Below the pieces are notes generated by a model, which saw nothing but the letters and a program-made list of their open reading frames with translations, had not been told where the DNA came from and searched no databases. DNA of 52,944 nucleotides. Origin: JACVRX01 sp035697245. Its GTDB lineage: Bacteria; Actinomycetota; Actinomycetes; Jiangellales; Jiangellaceae. Shown piece by piece: positions 1 through 9,042 of this stretch. The number at the start of each line of letters is the position of its first letter. The first letter of the stretch is position 1. The stretch spans positions 1 through 52,944 of the forward strand of contig DASSDH010000171.1 in assembly GCA_035697245.1 (NCBI GenBank), given 5' to 3'. The position numbers and the translations under genes were made by a program.

Positions 1-3
1 GCC

Positions 4-936
4 TTGTGGCCCAGCCTGGAAGTACGGCACCTGCTGGCCTTGGCAGCTGTGACCGAGACGGGCACCTTCAGCCGGGCCGCGGAGGAACTGGGCTACACCC
101 AGTCGGCGGTCAGCCAACAGATCGGGGCGCTCGAGCGCATCGTGGGGACGCCGGTATTCGAGCGCCCGGGCGGACCTCGCCCCGTCCGGCTCACGCCCGC
201 CGGCGAAATTCTGTTGACCCATGCTCGAGCAGTCCTCGCCCGCGTCAGCTCCGCTTCCGCCGATCTGCGCGCCCTTGCCGGCGGCGAACGAGGCGAGTTG
301 CGGGTCGGAACGCTGCCGAGCGTCGGCGCCAAGGTTCTCCCGCAGCTCCTCGCAACGTTCCGCGCAAACTGGCCCGGCATTCAAGTCGTGTTGCGTGAGT
401 CTCGCGAGTTCACCGATCTGATCCACGCCGTCGAGTCTGGTGACATCGACGTGACCTTCACCGATATCGGCCCGTACGAGACGCGGCCACTCACAGTCCG
501 GCACCTGCTCGACGATCCATTGGTGTTCCTGGCGCCGGCGAACGCTCCCGAGGCGACCCAGCAGGCTGTCAGCATCGCCGACATTGCCCACCTGCCGATG
601 ATCGGGACGAGCAACGTCGCCTGCCGGAAGATCATCGACGAGGCATTCCGCCGGGCGCCCGTCTCACCGACCTACGTCTTCCGCTCCGACGACCACCCAA
701 CTATCCAAGGTCTGATCGGCTCGGGACTGGCCTATGCGGTGCTGCCATTGCTCGCAGTCGAGGAGGACGACACAAGGGTGTCCGTCATCCCCATCCGGCC
801 GGCGCCGCCGCCGCGTCGTCTGGGTATCGGATGGCATCCCGAGCGGCGGCCGCCGGTATCGCTCATGCCCTTCGTCGAAGCTGCATCCGCCCTCTGTGAC
901 GTCCTCGCCGAGCGTTGGGCAGCTCGTGCCGCGTAA
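4..936 (+). CDS. LysR-family transcriptional regulator
   Basis: A DNA-binding regulator of 310 residues, the usual LysR length. An N-terminal winged helix-turn-helix lies in about residues 5-65, with the typical pattern ALAAVTETGTFSRAAEELGY followed by TQSAVSQQI. A periplasmic-binding-protein-like effector domain follows from about residue 90 (ELRVGTLPSVG). The start used is a TTG three bases from the window edge; an upstream start outside the window cannot be excluded. No divergent partner is visible inside the window, so the regulon is unknown. The gene on its right is convergent and is not an obvious target. The family call is firm; the ligand is unknown. Confidence 0.88.
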   Translation: MWPSLEVRHLLALAAVTETGTFSRAAEELGYTQSAVSQQIGALERIVGTPVFERPGGPRPVRLTPAGEILLTHARAVLARVSSASADLRALAGGERGELRVGTLPSVGAKVLPQLLATFRANWPGIQVVLRESREFTDLIHAVESGDIDVTFTDIGPYETRPLTVRHLLDDPLVFLAPANAPEATQQAVSIADIAHLPMIGTSNVACRKIIDEAFRRAPVSPTYVFRSDDHPTIQGLIGSGLAYAVLPLLAVEEDDTRVSVIPIRPAPPPRRLGIGWHPERRPPVSLMPFVEAASALCDVLAERWAARAA

Positions 937-1034
937 TTCCGCTGGCCTGGCCTCCCATGTCGTCTGTGGCTTCCAGCGCCGCGTCGGATGCTGCTGTGGT
1001 CTCGCGTAAATCGGTGGTCGTGCCGAGAAGGTGG

Positions 1035-1784
1035 TTATACGGCGGGAGTCTTGAAGCCTCCATTGCTCAGCAGGAGCTGTCCGTTGACCCAGCTGCCCTG
1101 GTGGGACATCAGGAAGCTGACCAGGTTGGCGGTGGTCTCTGGGCCGGCCAATTCTCCTCCGGGGGTGGCGGCTGACATAGCTGCTCGCGTGGCCTCATCC
1201 ATCCAGCCAGTATCTATGGGGCCAGGGTCGATCACGTTGGCGCGCACACCCAGATCTGCCAGCTCATGCGTGGCAGCCAGGACCACCCGGTTCAGCGCGC
1301 CCTTGGTCGCTCCATACGGAAGGTTGTGGACTGTGTGATCGCTGGTGAGGCCGATGATGCAGCCGCCGCCAGGTCCGACCTGCTCGGCAAATGCCTTGAT
1401 CAGAAGCCATGTTGCGCGCACGTTGACGGCATAGTGACGGTCGAAGCTCTCAACGGTGGTGCTCAACAGGCTGGAGTCAACCGACTCGCAGTGCGACATC
1501 ACGAGGCCGCTGAGCGTGCCCAGCTCGGCGCGACAGCGATCGACCAAGACGGGGGGTACCCGGGCGTCCTCCAGATCCCCAGGTAGGAGCGCAACACGAC
1601 TGCCGCGCTCGCGCAACTCCACGGCCAGAAGCTCGACGTCCGAGGGTTCTGAGTGGACACGCCGGTCGTAGCCCTCGTGGTAGGACAGGCCCAGGCTCCA
1701 CCCGTCCTGGGCGAGTCCCCGCGCGATGGCGGCGCCGATGCCCCGCGTCCGACCCACCCCGGTCACCAGAGCAGACTTCGGCAT
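1035..1784 (-). CDS. SDR-family NAD(P)-dependent oxidoreductase
   Basis: Short-chain dehydrogenase/reductase of 249 residues, the typical size. The cofactor motif is at the N-terminus (TGVGRTRGIGAAIA), the active-site Y-x-x-x-K is YGATKG, with an upstream Ser in GLTSDHT, and the PG motif (DPGPIDTGW) follows. It resembles FabG-like or 3-oxoacyl reductase members, but the substrate cannot be read from sequence. A TAGCGT box sits six bases upstream of the ATG, so the transcript is probably leaderless. It is monocistronic and convergent with the LysR gene. Confidence 0.85.
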   Translation of the reverse strand: MPKSALVTGVGRTRGIGAAIARGLAQDGWSLGLSYHEGYDRRVHSEPSDVELLAVELRERGSRVALLPGDLEDARVPPVLVDRCRAELGTLSGLVMSHCESVDSSLLSTTVESFDRHYAVNVRATWLLIKAFAEQVGPGGGCIIGLTSDHTVHNLPYGATKGALNRVVLAATHELADLGVRANVIDPGPIDTGWMDEATRAAMSAATPGGELAGPETTANLVSFLMSHQGSWVNGQLLLSNGGFKTPAV

Positions 1785-1790
1785 CCCAGA

Positions 1791-1796
1791 ACGCTA
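1791..1796 (-). promoter_or_regulatory. -10 box of leaderless SDR gene
   Basis: On the minus strand TAGCGT lies six bases before the ATG at 1784, the spacing expected when transcription starts at the initiation codon. No Shine-Dalgarno sequence fits in the gap. Confidence 0.5.
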
Positions 1797-1989
1797 GGTC
1801 GGCACCTCACGCGCCCGCAAAGGAAACACGACAAAACCGAGTGATCCACCGAACTGCGTCACCCGCTCTGGCCGGGTCACCCTGACCCTGTGGCGGATAC
1901 CGGTGGGGATGTTGGCGTCCTGGTGCTCAGGATCCCTTCGCGGCGCACTTGCTCGCCGTGAACGCGCTGTCGGTTGGCCTTGGGCCTGG

Positions 1990-2060
1990 AGCGGGTGAGG
2001 GGAATCGAACCCCCACTGTCAGCTTGGGAAGCTGATGTTCTGCCATTGAACTACACCCGC
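1990..2060 (-). tRNA. tRNA-Gly (anticodon CCC)
   Basis: The minus strand folds as a complete 71-base tRNA. The acceptor stem is GCGGGTG/CACCCGC, the D arm contains GTTC...GAAC, the anticodon stem is TCAGC/GCTGA around the loop TTCCCAA (anticodon CCC), and the T arm is GGGGG-TTCGATT-CCCCT. The discriminator base is at 1990. No CCA is encoded. It decodes GGG glycine codons. Confidence 0.95.
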
Positions 2061-2231
2061 GAACGGCCACGCTGCAGACACCGGCGGCCGCGCCAGGAGC
2101 ATACCTGGTCGACGGAATGCCGTTCTGGGCAGACTTCTGCTCGGCCTATGGCCGCGGGACGGCATTGCCACCTGATCGGCAGCATCCGTCAGCACGTGCC
2201 CTCCGGCCGCTTCCGACGAAACTTCAGTCGG

Positions 2232-2237
2232 TATCGT
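2232..2237 (+). promoter_or_regulatory. -10 box of leaderless dcd
   Basis: TATCGT ends six bases before the dcd ATG at 2244, with no ribosome-binding site between. This is the leaderless arrangement and also fixes the internal ATG as the real start. Confidence 0.55.
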
Positions 2238-2243
2238 CCGCGC

Positions 2244-2819
2244 ATGCTGCTTTCGGACCGGGACATCAAGGCAGCCGTCGAGGCCAAACGCATCGTGCTC
2301 GAGCCGTACGACCCCGCGATGGTGCAGCCGTCGAGCATTGATATCCGTCTCGACCGATATTTCCGGGTTTTCGAGAACCACCGCTATCCGCACATCGACC
2401 CCGCCCAGGAGCAGGCCGACCTCACCAGACTGGTCGAGACCAAAGGCGACGAGGCGTTCGTCCTTCATCCCGGCGAGTTCGTGCTGGCGTCCAGCTACGA
2501 GACGGTGACGCTGGCCGACGATGTCGCGGCGAGACTCGAAGGCAAGTCGAGTCTCGGTCGGCTGGGATTGCTGACCCACTCGACCGCGGGCTTCATCGAT
2601 CCTGGCTTCACCGGTCACGTGACCCTCGAGCTGTCGAACGTCGCGACCCTGCCGATCAAGCTGTGGCCGGGGATGAAGATCGGCCAGCTGTGTTTCTTCG
2701 ACCTGTCCAGCCCGGCCGAGCATCCGTACGGGTCGCAGCAGCATCAGTCCCGATACCAAGGTCAACGAGGGCCCACGCCGAGCCGGTCCTTCCTCAACTT
2801 CGACCGCAGTGACGTCTAG
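2244..2819 (+). CDS. dcd: dCTP deaminase (probably bifunctional deaminase/dUTPase)
   Basis: Converts dCTP to dUTP (or directly to dUMP in the bifunctional mycobacterial type), supplying dUMP for thymidylate synthesis in the cytoplasm. The protein is 191 residues, matching the family. Visible motifs are LLSDRDIKAAV at the N-terminus, QPSSIDIRL, the catalytic region LEGKSSLGRLGLL, HSTAGFIDPGF with the following TLELSN, and the C-terminal SRYQGQRGPTPSRS. The reading frame extends further upstream, but the family start coincides with the ATG at 2244, directly behind a -10 box. In M. tuberculosis the homologue carries both activities; that is known of the family and not shown here. Confidence 0.95.
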   Translation: MLLSDRDIKAAVEAKRIVLEPYDPAMVQPSSIDIRLDRYFRVFENHRYPHIDPAQEQADLTRLVETKGDEAFVLHPGEFVLASSYETVTLADDVAARLEGKSSLGRLGLLTHSTAGFIDPGFTGHVTLELSNVATLPIKLWPGMKIGQLCFFDLSSPAEHPYGSQQHQSRYQGQRGPTPSRSFLNFDRSDV

Positions 2820-2946
2820 CCGCGGGGCCATCACCAGGGCTTCACCCACCAAGTCGTGAACGTGATCAACGGCACCCGCGGAGGGTCGCGCCGCTCGCAT
2901 AATGTGGCGGAAGGGGCCTTGACAACCGACGGGAGTCCGACCAGCG

Positions 2947-5130
2947 ATGCAGACCGCCGCGATCGTCGTGTCGGTTGCGGTCACGCTCGTCGCCGTCGCG
3001 TTGGTTGGCCGCGCGGTCGGTCAGATCGTCGGCGTCATCCGGCTCGGCCAACCGGCGAGCGGTCGGTCCGACCAGTTCGGCCGCCGCACGATGACCATGC
3101 TGAGCGAGACGCTGGGGCACACCCGGATGCTCAAGTGGGGCCTTGTCGGCGCCTCGCACTGGTTCGTGTTCATCGGCTTCGGCCTGTTGTTCTTCACCCT
3201 GGTCACCGCCTACGGGCAGGTGTTCGACGCGACGTTCGCGCTGCCCTGGATCGGCGGCGCGCATCCATTCGAGTGGTTGGCCGAGTTCATCACCTGGGCG
3301 ATGCTGATCGGCATCACGATCTTGGTCGCGATCCGGCTGCTGGGTCACCCGGCGCGCGCCGGGCGGATGTCGAGGTTCACCGGGTCCCGGATGTGGCAGG
3401 GCTACTACGTCGAAGCGACGGTCATCGGGGTGGGCGTCTGCATCCTCCTGCTCCGCGGGCTGGAGTACGCCTTGGGCGCCGGGGACGCCAGCCATTTCCC
3501 GCTGACGTTCTTCATCGGCAATGCCTTCGCCGGCCTTCCGAGCTCGAGCCTGGAGAACCTGGTCTATCTGGTCGCCGCCATCAAGATCCTCATCTCGATG
3601 GCCTGGCTGATCGTGATCGCCCTCAACGTGACCATGGGCGTCGCCTGGCACCGCTTCACCGCGTTCCCCAACATCTTCTTCAAACGTGAGGCCGGCGGCG
3701 CCAACGCGGTCGGAGCCGCCAAACCGCTGACGATTGCCGGGAAGCCCGTCGACTTCGAGAAACTCGAAGACCTCGACGACGACGCGGTGCTCGGCGTCGG
3801 CAAGGTGGAGGACTTCTCCTGGAAGGGACTGCTCGACTTCACCACTTGTACGGAATGCGGCCGCTGCCAATCCCAGTGCCCGGCCTGGAATACCGGCAAG
3901 CCACTGTCGCCGAAGCTGTTGATCATGGGCCTGCGGGAGCATGCATACGCCAAGGCGCCGTACCTGCTCGCCGGCCGTTCCAACGACGTCACCGAGGGGA
4001 CTCCCGGGCAGGTGGCCGACGTTCCCGCCGCACCGATCGCCGAGGCAGACCGACCGCTCGTCGGCACCGCCGATCAAGGCGGGATAGTGGACCCGGAGGT
4101 CCTCTGGTCCTGTACGACGTGCGGCGCGTGCGTCGAGCAGTGCCCCGTCGACATCGAGCACGTCGACCACATTCTCGATATGCGCCGCTACCAGACACTG
4201 ATCGAGGCCGAGTTCCCGTCGGAGCTCACGGGCCTCTTCCGGAACCTCGAGAAATCGGGAAACCCGTGGGGCGTGAACGCGTCGAAGCGAATGGAGTGGG
4301 CCGCAGCCCTGCCGTTCGAGGTGCGCCAGATCGGTCTGGACGTCGAGTCCCTCGAGGACGTCGAGTGGCTGCTCTGGGTCGGCTGTGCCGGCGCGTTCGA
4401 GGACCGTGCGAAGAAGACCACCCAAGCCTTGGCCGAGCTGCTGGACATCGCCGGCGTGTCGTTCGCCGTGCTGGGTGAGGGCGAGACGTGCACCGGCGAC
4501 CCCGCGCGCCGCTCCGGCAACGAGTTCCTCTACCAGCAGCTGGCCATGCAGAACGTCGAGGTGCTGCGTGAGAGCCAGGCGGCCAAGGTCGTCGCCACGT
4601 GTGCGCATTGCTTCAACACGCTCAAGAACGAGTACCCGCAACTCGGCCTGAACCTCGAGGTCGTCCATCACACCCAACTGCTCAACCGGCTGGTTCGCGA
4701 CGGCCGGCTCACCCCGGTGCCGGCGAACGGCTCAGTCGCGGGTCGATCGGTGACCTACCACGACCCCTGCTATATCGGCCGTCACAACCAGGTCTACGAG
4801 CCGCCACGCGAGCTCGTCGGCGCCCTTCCCGGAGTCGAGCTCCGGGAGATGACCCGCACCGGGTCGCGGTCCTTCTGCTGTGGCGCCGGCGGTGCCCGGA
4901 TGTGGATGGAGGAGCGCATCGGCAAGCGGATCAACACCGACCGCACCGAAGAGGCGCTGGCGACCGGCGCCTCCGCCATCGCGGTCGCCTGCCCGTTCTG
5001 CCGGATCATGCTCTCCGACGGGCTCAGCGCTGCGCAGGCCAACGGCCAGGGCGAGGGTGTCGAGGTGCTCGACGTTGCCCAGATGCTGCTCGCCGGTGTC
5101 AAGCGTGGCCGGGCCGAACCGGCGGGTTAG
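2947..5130 (+). CDS. Membrane-bound (Fe-S) oxidoreductase, heterodisulfide-reductase-like (Rv0338c-type)
   Basis: A 727-residue fusion. The N-terminal third is membrane-embedded, with about five hydrophobic segments near residues 5-25, 65-90, 110-130, 157-175 and 199-222. A soluble part then carries two 4Fe-4S motifs (CTECGRCQSQCP at residue 301 and CTTCGACVEQCPVD at residue 389) and two CCG domains (including HDPCYIGRHN and CCGAGGARMW). This architecture is that of the actinobacterial Rv0338c family, thought to move electrons between a flavoprotein such as ETF and the quinone pool; the exact donor is inference. From memory, the M. tuberculosis homologue is longer at its C-terminus. The ATG is preceded by GGGAG about ten bases upstream. 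Confidence 0.88.
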   Translation: MQTAAIVVSVAVTLVAVALVGRAVGQIVGVIRLGQPASGRSDQFGRRTMTMLSETLGHTRMLKWGLVGASHWFVFIGFGLLFFTLVTAYGQVFDATFALPWIGGAHPFEWLAEFITWAMLIGITILVAIRLLGHPARAGRMSRFTGSRMWQGYYVEATVIGVGVCILLLRGLEYALGAGDASHFPLTFFIGNAFAGLPSSSLENLVYLVAAIKILISMAWLIVIALNVTMGVAWHRFTAFPNIFFKREAGGANAVGAAKPLTIAGKPVDFEKLEDLDDDAVLGVGKVEDFSWKGLLDFTTCTECGRCQSQCPAWNTGKPLSPKLLIMGLREHAYAKAPYLLAGRSNDVTEGTPGQVADVPAAPIAEADRPLVGTADQGGIVDPEVLWSCTTCGACVEQCPVDIEHVDHILDMRRYQTLIEAEFPSELTGLFRNLEKSGNPWGVNASKRMEWAAALPFEVRQIGLDVESLEDVEWLLWVGCAGAFEDRAKKTTQALAELLDIAGVSFAVLGEGETCTGDPARRSGNEFLYQQLAMQNVEVLRESQAAKVVATCAHCFNTLKNEYPQLGLNLEVVHHTQLLNRLVRDGRLTPVPANGSVAGRSVTYHDPCYIGRHNQVYEPPRELVGALPGVELREMTRTGSRSFCCGAGGARMWMEERIGKRINTDRTEEALATGASAIAVACPFCRIMLSDGLSAAQANGQGEGVEVLDVAQMLLAGVKRGRAEPAG

Positions 5131-5145
5131 GCGCCGTCAGTCGAC

Positions 5146-5649
5146 CTAGGGAGCAGGAGTCCGAGTGCGGTTCTTTCCTGGAGGCGTAGCCGGCTTGTTC
5201 CCGTGTCCTGACTTCGGGTCGGAGGGACTGGGCGATGCCTCCGTTCCACCGGATGACGTCGGGGTCGAGACAGGTGGCTGCGGGAGAGGCGTGGATCGCG
5301 GCCGGTCCGCGTTGGTGCTCTGCGCCGATGTTGCCGGCGAAGGTGTCGGGCTGACGGTGTTCATGGGGTCCGTCGACGAGGCGAACCGACTGTCCACGTG
5401 CCCCGAATCGGGTTGGAGTGCCTCTTCGCTTGACTTCGGAGTAGGGGAAGTCGTGTCGTTCGCCGGCGGAGCACCCATCACTGAGTTGAGCACAAGCACG
5501 AAACCGAGGCTGGCCAGCACAGGGAGCGCGAGGAGTAGACCCTTCCGCCGACTCAACGGACCGATGAAGGGCAGGCCGCGCACTCTTCGGTGGCGGCCTC
5601 GTCGTGTGTGACCGTTGGTCGGGTCGGAGCCGTACTCGTCGGTCATCAC
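5146..5649 (-). CDS. Pro/Ser/Thr-rich single-pass membrane protein, function unknown
   Basis: Not recognised as a named family. The first about 35 residues are charged and basic (TRRGRHRRVRG...LSRRKG). One hydrophobic segment follows (LLLALPVLASLGFVLVLNSV, about residues 38-57). The remaining 110 residues are low-complexity Pro, Ser, Thr and Asn, ending in a basic tail. This is the layout of an anchored protein with an extended extracellular linker. The start is either the GTG at 5649 or the adjacent ATG at 5646. It is convergent with the Fe-S gene and divergent from hutH. Composition and absence of an overlapping real gene support it, but it could be a fast-evolving orphan. Confidence 0.6.
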   Translation of the reverse strand: MMTDEYGSDPTNGHTRRGRHRRVRGLPFIGPLSRRKGLLLALPVLASLGFVLVLNSVMGAPPANDTTSPTPKSSEEALQPDSGHVDSRFASSTDPMNTVSPTPSPATSAQSTNADRPRSTPLPQPPVSTPTSSGGTEASPSPSDPKSGHGNKPATPPGKNRTRTPAP

Positions 5650-5747
5650 ATGGCCGTTCCGACCAGGTCCGGTCTCGTACGCTCGTGCATTGCATCGAGG
5701 ACTCTAGCGATGGCCCGCGCAGATGGAAGCAGGCCGGTCGGTTCAGA

Positions 5748-7343
5748 ATGGCCAGCATGGGCGCCACCGACGTAGGCCAGCAGGGGGACACCGGGACCGA
5801 CACGCGGACGCGGGTGAGGGTGGGGCCGGTCCCCCTGGCGCCCGACGACGTCGTCGCCGTGGCGAGATTTGACGCCGGAGTCGAGCTGACCACCGAGGCG
5901 CTGGCCGAGATCGGAAAAACGCGGGAGGTCATCGAACACCTCGCGGCCGCGACGATTCCGTATTACGGGGTGTCGACGGGCTTCGGTGCGCTCGCGACCA
6001 GGCACATTCCACGTTCTATGCGTGCACAGCTGCAGCGCAGCCTCATCCGGAGCCATGCGGCGGGGTCCGGCGCCGAGGTCGAACGGGAGGTCGTCCGCGC
6101 GATGATGCTGCTCCGGCTGTCCACGTTGGCAACCGGACGGACCGGTGTTCGAACGACGACCGCGACGAACTACGTCGGCATGCTCGACGCCGGGATCACG
6201 CCGGTCGTCCGCGAATACGGCAGCCTGGGCTGTTCTGGCGACCTCGCACCGCTTGCTCACTGTGCCCTCGCGTTGATGGGCGAGGGAGAGGTCCGAACGG
6301 CCGACGGGACATTGATGCCCGCCGCGCAGGCGCTGGGTGCGGCGGGCATCGAACCGGTGGAGCTGGCCGAAAAGGAGGGCTTGGCGCTCATCAACGGCAC
6401 CGACGGGATGCTCGGCATGCTGATCCTGGCCGCGTACGACCTGGGCCGGATGCTGCGGGTCGCTGACGTCGCCGCTGCGATGAGTGTCGAGGCTTTGCTC
6501 GGGACCGACCGGGTGTTCGCAGACGACCTGCAGGCCTTGCGCCCGCACCCCGGTCAGGCCGCGTCGGCCGCCAACGTGCGAAGGCTGCTGGCCGGGTCCG
6601 GAATCGTCGCGAGTCACCGGGGACCGGACTGCACCCGCGTCCAGGACGCGTACTCGCTGCGCTGCTCTCCTCAGGTGCACGGGGCGGCACGGGACACCCT
6701 GGCCCATGCCGAGACCGTCGCCGGCCGCGAGCTGGCGGCCGCGATCGACAACCCGGTCGTCACTCTCGACGGTCGGGTCGAATCCAACGGCAACTTCCAC
6801 GGCGCACCGGTCGGGTACGTCCTCGACTTCCTGGCAATCGCGACGGCCGACGTCGCGAGCATGAGCGAGCGGCGGACCGATCGATTCCTGGACGTCGCGC
6901 GAAACGGCGGCCTGCCGGCGTTTTTGGCCGACGATCCCGGCGTCGATTCGGGCCACATGATCGCCCAGTACACCCAGGCGGCGATCGTGTCGGAGCTGAA
7001 GCGGCTCGCTGTTCCCGCCTCCGTCGACTCGATCCCGTCCAGCGCCATGCAGGAGGACCACGTGTCGATGGGCTGGAGCGCGGGCCAAAAACTCCGTCGC
7101 TCGGTGGAGGGGTTGTCCCGGGTACTCGCGGTTGAACTGCTCACGGCTGCGCGGGCGCTCGACCTACGTGCGCCGCTCGAACCGGCTGCCGGGACAGCAG
7201 CAGTTCGGACGGCGCTGCGTGCCGACGTGGCCGGGCCGGGGCCGGACCGCTATCTCACTCCAGAGATCGATGCGGTGGTCGAACTCGTCCGCTCCGGCAC
7301 CGTCGTTGCGGCAGCCGAAGCGGCCGTCGGACCGCTGCAATGA
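5748..7343 (+). CDS. hutH: Histidine ammonia-lyase
   Basis: First step of histidine degradation: L-histidine to trans-urocanate plus ammonia. About 531 residues from the ATG at 5748 (a second ATG lies at 5757); family members are about 510. The MIO prosthetic-group triad is Cys162-Ser163-Gly164 within GSLGCSGDLAPLAH. Most bacterial enzymes have Ala-Ser-Gly, and the Cys form is, as I recall, the actinobacterial variant. Other family signatures are YYGVSTGFGALA near the N-terminus, NGTDGMLG, QDAYSLRCSPQVHGA, SNGNFHG and PSSAMQEDHVSMG. It heads a tight operon with hutU. The reading frame is open further upstream, but family homology begins at about VRVGPVPLAPDD. Confidence 0.96.
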   Translation: MASMGATDVGQQGDTGTDTRTRVRVGPVPLAPDDVVAVARFDAGVELTTEALAEIGKTREVIEHLAAATIPYYGVSTGFGALATRHIPRSMRAQLQRSLIRSHAAGSGAEVEREVVRAMMLLRLSTLATGRTGVRTTTATNYVGMLDAGITPVVREYGSLGCSGDLAPLAHCALALMGEGEVRTADGTLMPAAQALGAAGIEPVELAEKEGLALINGTDGMLGMLILAAYDLGRMLRVADVAAAMSVEALLGTDRVFADDLQALRPHPGQAASAANVRRLLAGSGIVASHRGPDCTRVQDAYSLRCSPQVHGAARDTLAHAETVAGRELAAAIDNPVVTLDGRVESNGNFHGAPVGYVLDFLAIATADVASMSERRTDRFLDVARNGGLPAFLADDPGVDSGHMIAQYTQAAIVSELKRLAVPASVDSIPSSAMQEDHVSMGWSAGQKLRRSVEGLSRVLAVELLTAARALDLRAPLEPAAGTAAVRTALRADVAGPGPDRYLTPEIDAVVELVRSGTVVAAAEAAVGPLQ

Positions 7344-7377
7344 GCCGGATCGTTCCACCAGCCGCCGAGGAGGAGCC

Positions 7378-9042
7378 ATGACCGTCGGACCGCGCACCGT
7401 CACGGCGCCGCGAGGAACCACGCTGCACGCCAAGGGCTGGCCGCAGGAGGCGGCGCTGCGAATGCTGCAGAACAACCTCGACCCGGAGGTGGCTGAACAC
7501 CCAGAGGACCTGGTCGTCTACGGCGGAACTGGGCGCGCCGCCCGCGACTGGCCGAGTTTCGAGGCACTGGTTCGCACACTCACAACTCTGGAGAGTGACG
7601 AGACGATGCTCGTGCAGTCGGGCCGGCCCGTGGGGGTCATGCGAACCCATGAATGGGCGCCACGGGTGCTAATCGCCAACTCGAACCTCGTGGGTGACTG
7701 GGCGACGTGGGAGGAGTTCCGGCGCCTGGAGGCTCTCGGTCTGACGATGTACGGACAGATGACGGCCGGCTCGTGGATCTACATCGGCACCCAGGGAATT
7801 CTGCAGGGGACGTACGAGACCTTTGCCGCCGCCGCCGCCAAGCGGTTCGGTGGCTCGCTGGCCGGCACCATCACCCTGACCGCCGGCCTCGGCGGGATGG
7901 GCGGCGCGCAGCCACTCGCCGTGACGATGAACGACGGCGTCGCAATAGTCGTCGAGTGCGACCCATCGCGGATCCGTCGTCGCATCGAACACCGCTACCT
8001 CGACGTCGAGGCGGCATCGGTGGACGAGGCGTTGCGCCTTGCGTACGACGCACGCGATACACGTCGGGCGTTGTCGATCGGTGTGCTCGGCAACGCGGCG
8101 GCCATCGTCCCCGAGCTGTTCGCCCGCTCGGCCGAGATCGATGTCGTGACGGACCAGACGTCGGCGCACGACCCGCTGGCCTATCTGCCGCTGGGTGTGG
8201 AGTTCGAGGACTGGGGAGCGGAGCGCGAGAAGAATCCCGTCGGATTCACCAGCCGGGCCCGGGAATCGATGGCCGTGCACGTCGAGGCGATGGTCGGGTT
8301 CCAGGACGCCGGCGCTGAAGTGTTCGACTACGGCAACTCCATCCGTGGCGAAGCTCAGCTGGCCGGGTATGAGCGGGCGTTCGACTTTCCGGGATTCGTC
8401 CCGGCGTACATCCGGCCGTTGTTCTGCGAGGGCAAAGGCCCGTTCCGCTGGGTGGTGCTCTCCGGCGATCCGGCGGACATCGCTGCCACCGACGCGGCCG
8501 TCCTCGAGCTGTTCCCGGACAACGACCCACTCGCTCGATGGATCCGGCTCGCCGGCGAGAGGGTGCATTACCAAGGCTTGCCCGCCCGGATCTGCTGGCT
8601 TGGCTACGGCGAACGCGACCGGGCCGGCGAACGGTTCAACGACATGGTCGCGTCGGGCGCCGTTGCGGCGCCGATTGTGATCGGGCGTGATCACTTGGAC
8701 TGCGGATCAGTCGCCTCGCCGTATCGCGAGACCGAGGCGATGGCCGACGGATCTGACGCCATCGCCGACTGGCCGCTTCTCAATGCGCTCGTCAACACGG
8801 CATCGGGGGCCACCTGGGTATCGATCCACCACGGCGGCGGCGTCGGCATCGGCCGGTCGATCCATGCCGGGCAGGTGACGGTGGCCGACGGCACGTCGCT
8901 TGCCGGCGAGAAGATCAGGCGGGTGCTGACGAACGACCCGGGCATGGGGGTGATCCGGCACGTCGACGCTGGATATGACCACGCTGCCGACATCGCCGCC
9001 GAGCGGGGCGTTCGTGTCCCGATGCGTGAGGGTCCGCCCTGA
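7378..9042 (+). CDS. hutU: Urocanate hydratase (urocanase)
   Basis: Second step of histidine degradation: hydration of urocanate to 4-imidazolone-5-propionate, using tightly bound NAD+ as an electrophile. The protein is 554 residues, the normal length. Visible are the N-terminal RMLQNNLDPEVAEHPEDLVVYGG, a dinucleotide-binding glycine stretch GLGGMGGAQPLA at about residue 170, TDQTSAHDPL, and the C-terminal HHGGGVGIGRSIHAGQ. A strong ribosome-binding site (GAGGAGGAG) precedes the ATG at 7378. The stop overlaps the start of the next gene by one base (TGATG), which indicates translational coupling. Confidence 0.97.
   Translation: MTVGPRTVTAPRGTTLHAKGWPQEAALRMLQNNLDPEVAEHPEDLVVYGGTGRAARDWPSFEALVRTLTTLESDETMLVQSGRPVGVMRTHEWAPRVLIANSNLVGDWATWEEFRRLEALGLTMYGQMTAGSWIYIGTQGILQGTYETFAAAAAKRFGGSLAGTITLTAGLGGMGGAQPLAVTMNDGVAIVVECDPSRIRRRIEHRYLDVEAASVDEALRLAYDARDTRRALSIGVLGNAAAIVPELFARSAEIDVVTDQTSAHDPLAYLPLGVEFEDWGAEREKNPVGFTSRARESMAVHVEAMVGFQDAGAEVFDYGNSIRGEAQLAGYERAFDFPGFVPAYIRPLFCEGKGPFRWVVLSGDPADIAATDAAVLELFPDNDPLARWIRLAGERVHYQGLPARICWLGYGERDRAGERFNDMVASGAVAAPIVIGRDHLDCGSVASPYRETEAMADGSDAIADWPLLNALVNTASGATWVSIHHGGGVGIGRSIHAGQVTVADGTSLAGEKIRRVLTNDPGMGVIRHVDAGYDHAADIAAERGVRVPMREGPP

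Noticed and set aside
2834..2880. Possible second copy of the palindrome arm (GTGAACGTG...)
   Set aside because: Only about ten bases match, with no inverted partner.
2866..4677. 603-codon open frame antisense to the Fe-S oxidoreductase
   Set aside because: Low-complexity Arg/Gly/Asp/Leu composition with no domain; a GC-rich shadow of a well-supported gene.
5646..7088. 480-codon open frame antisense to hutH
   Set aside because: Shadow frame; hutH motifs on the other strand are unambiguous.
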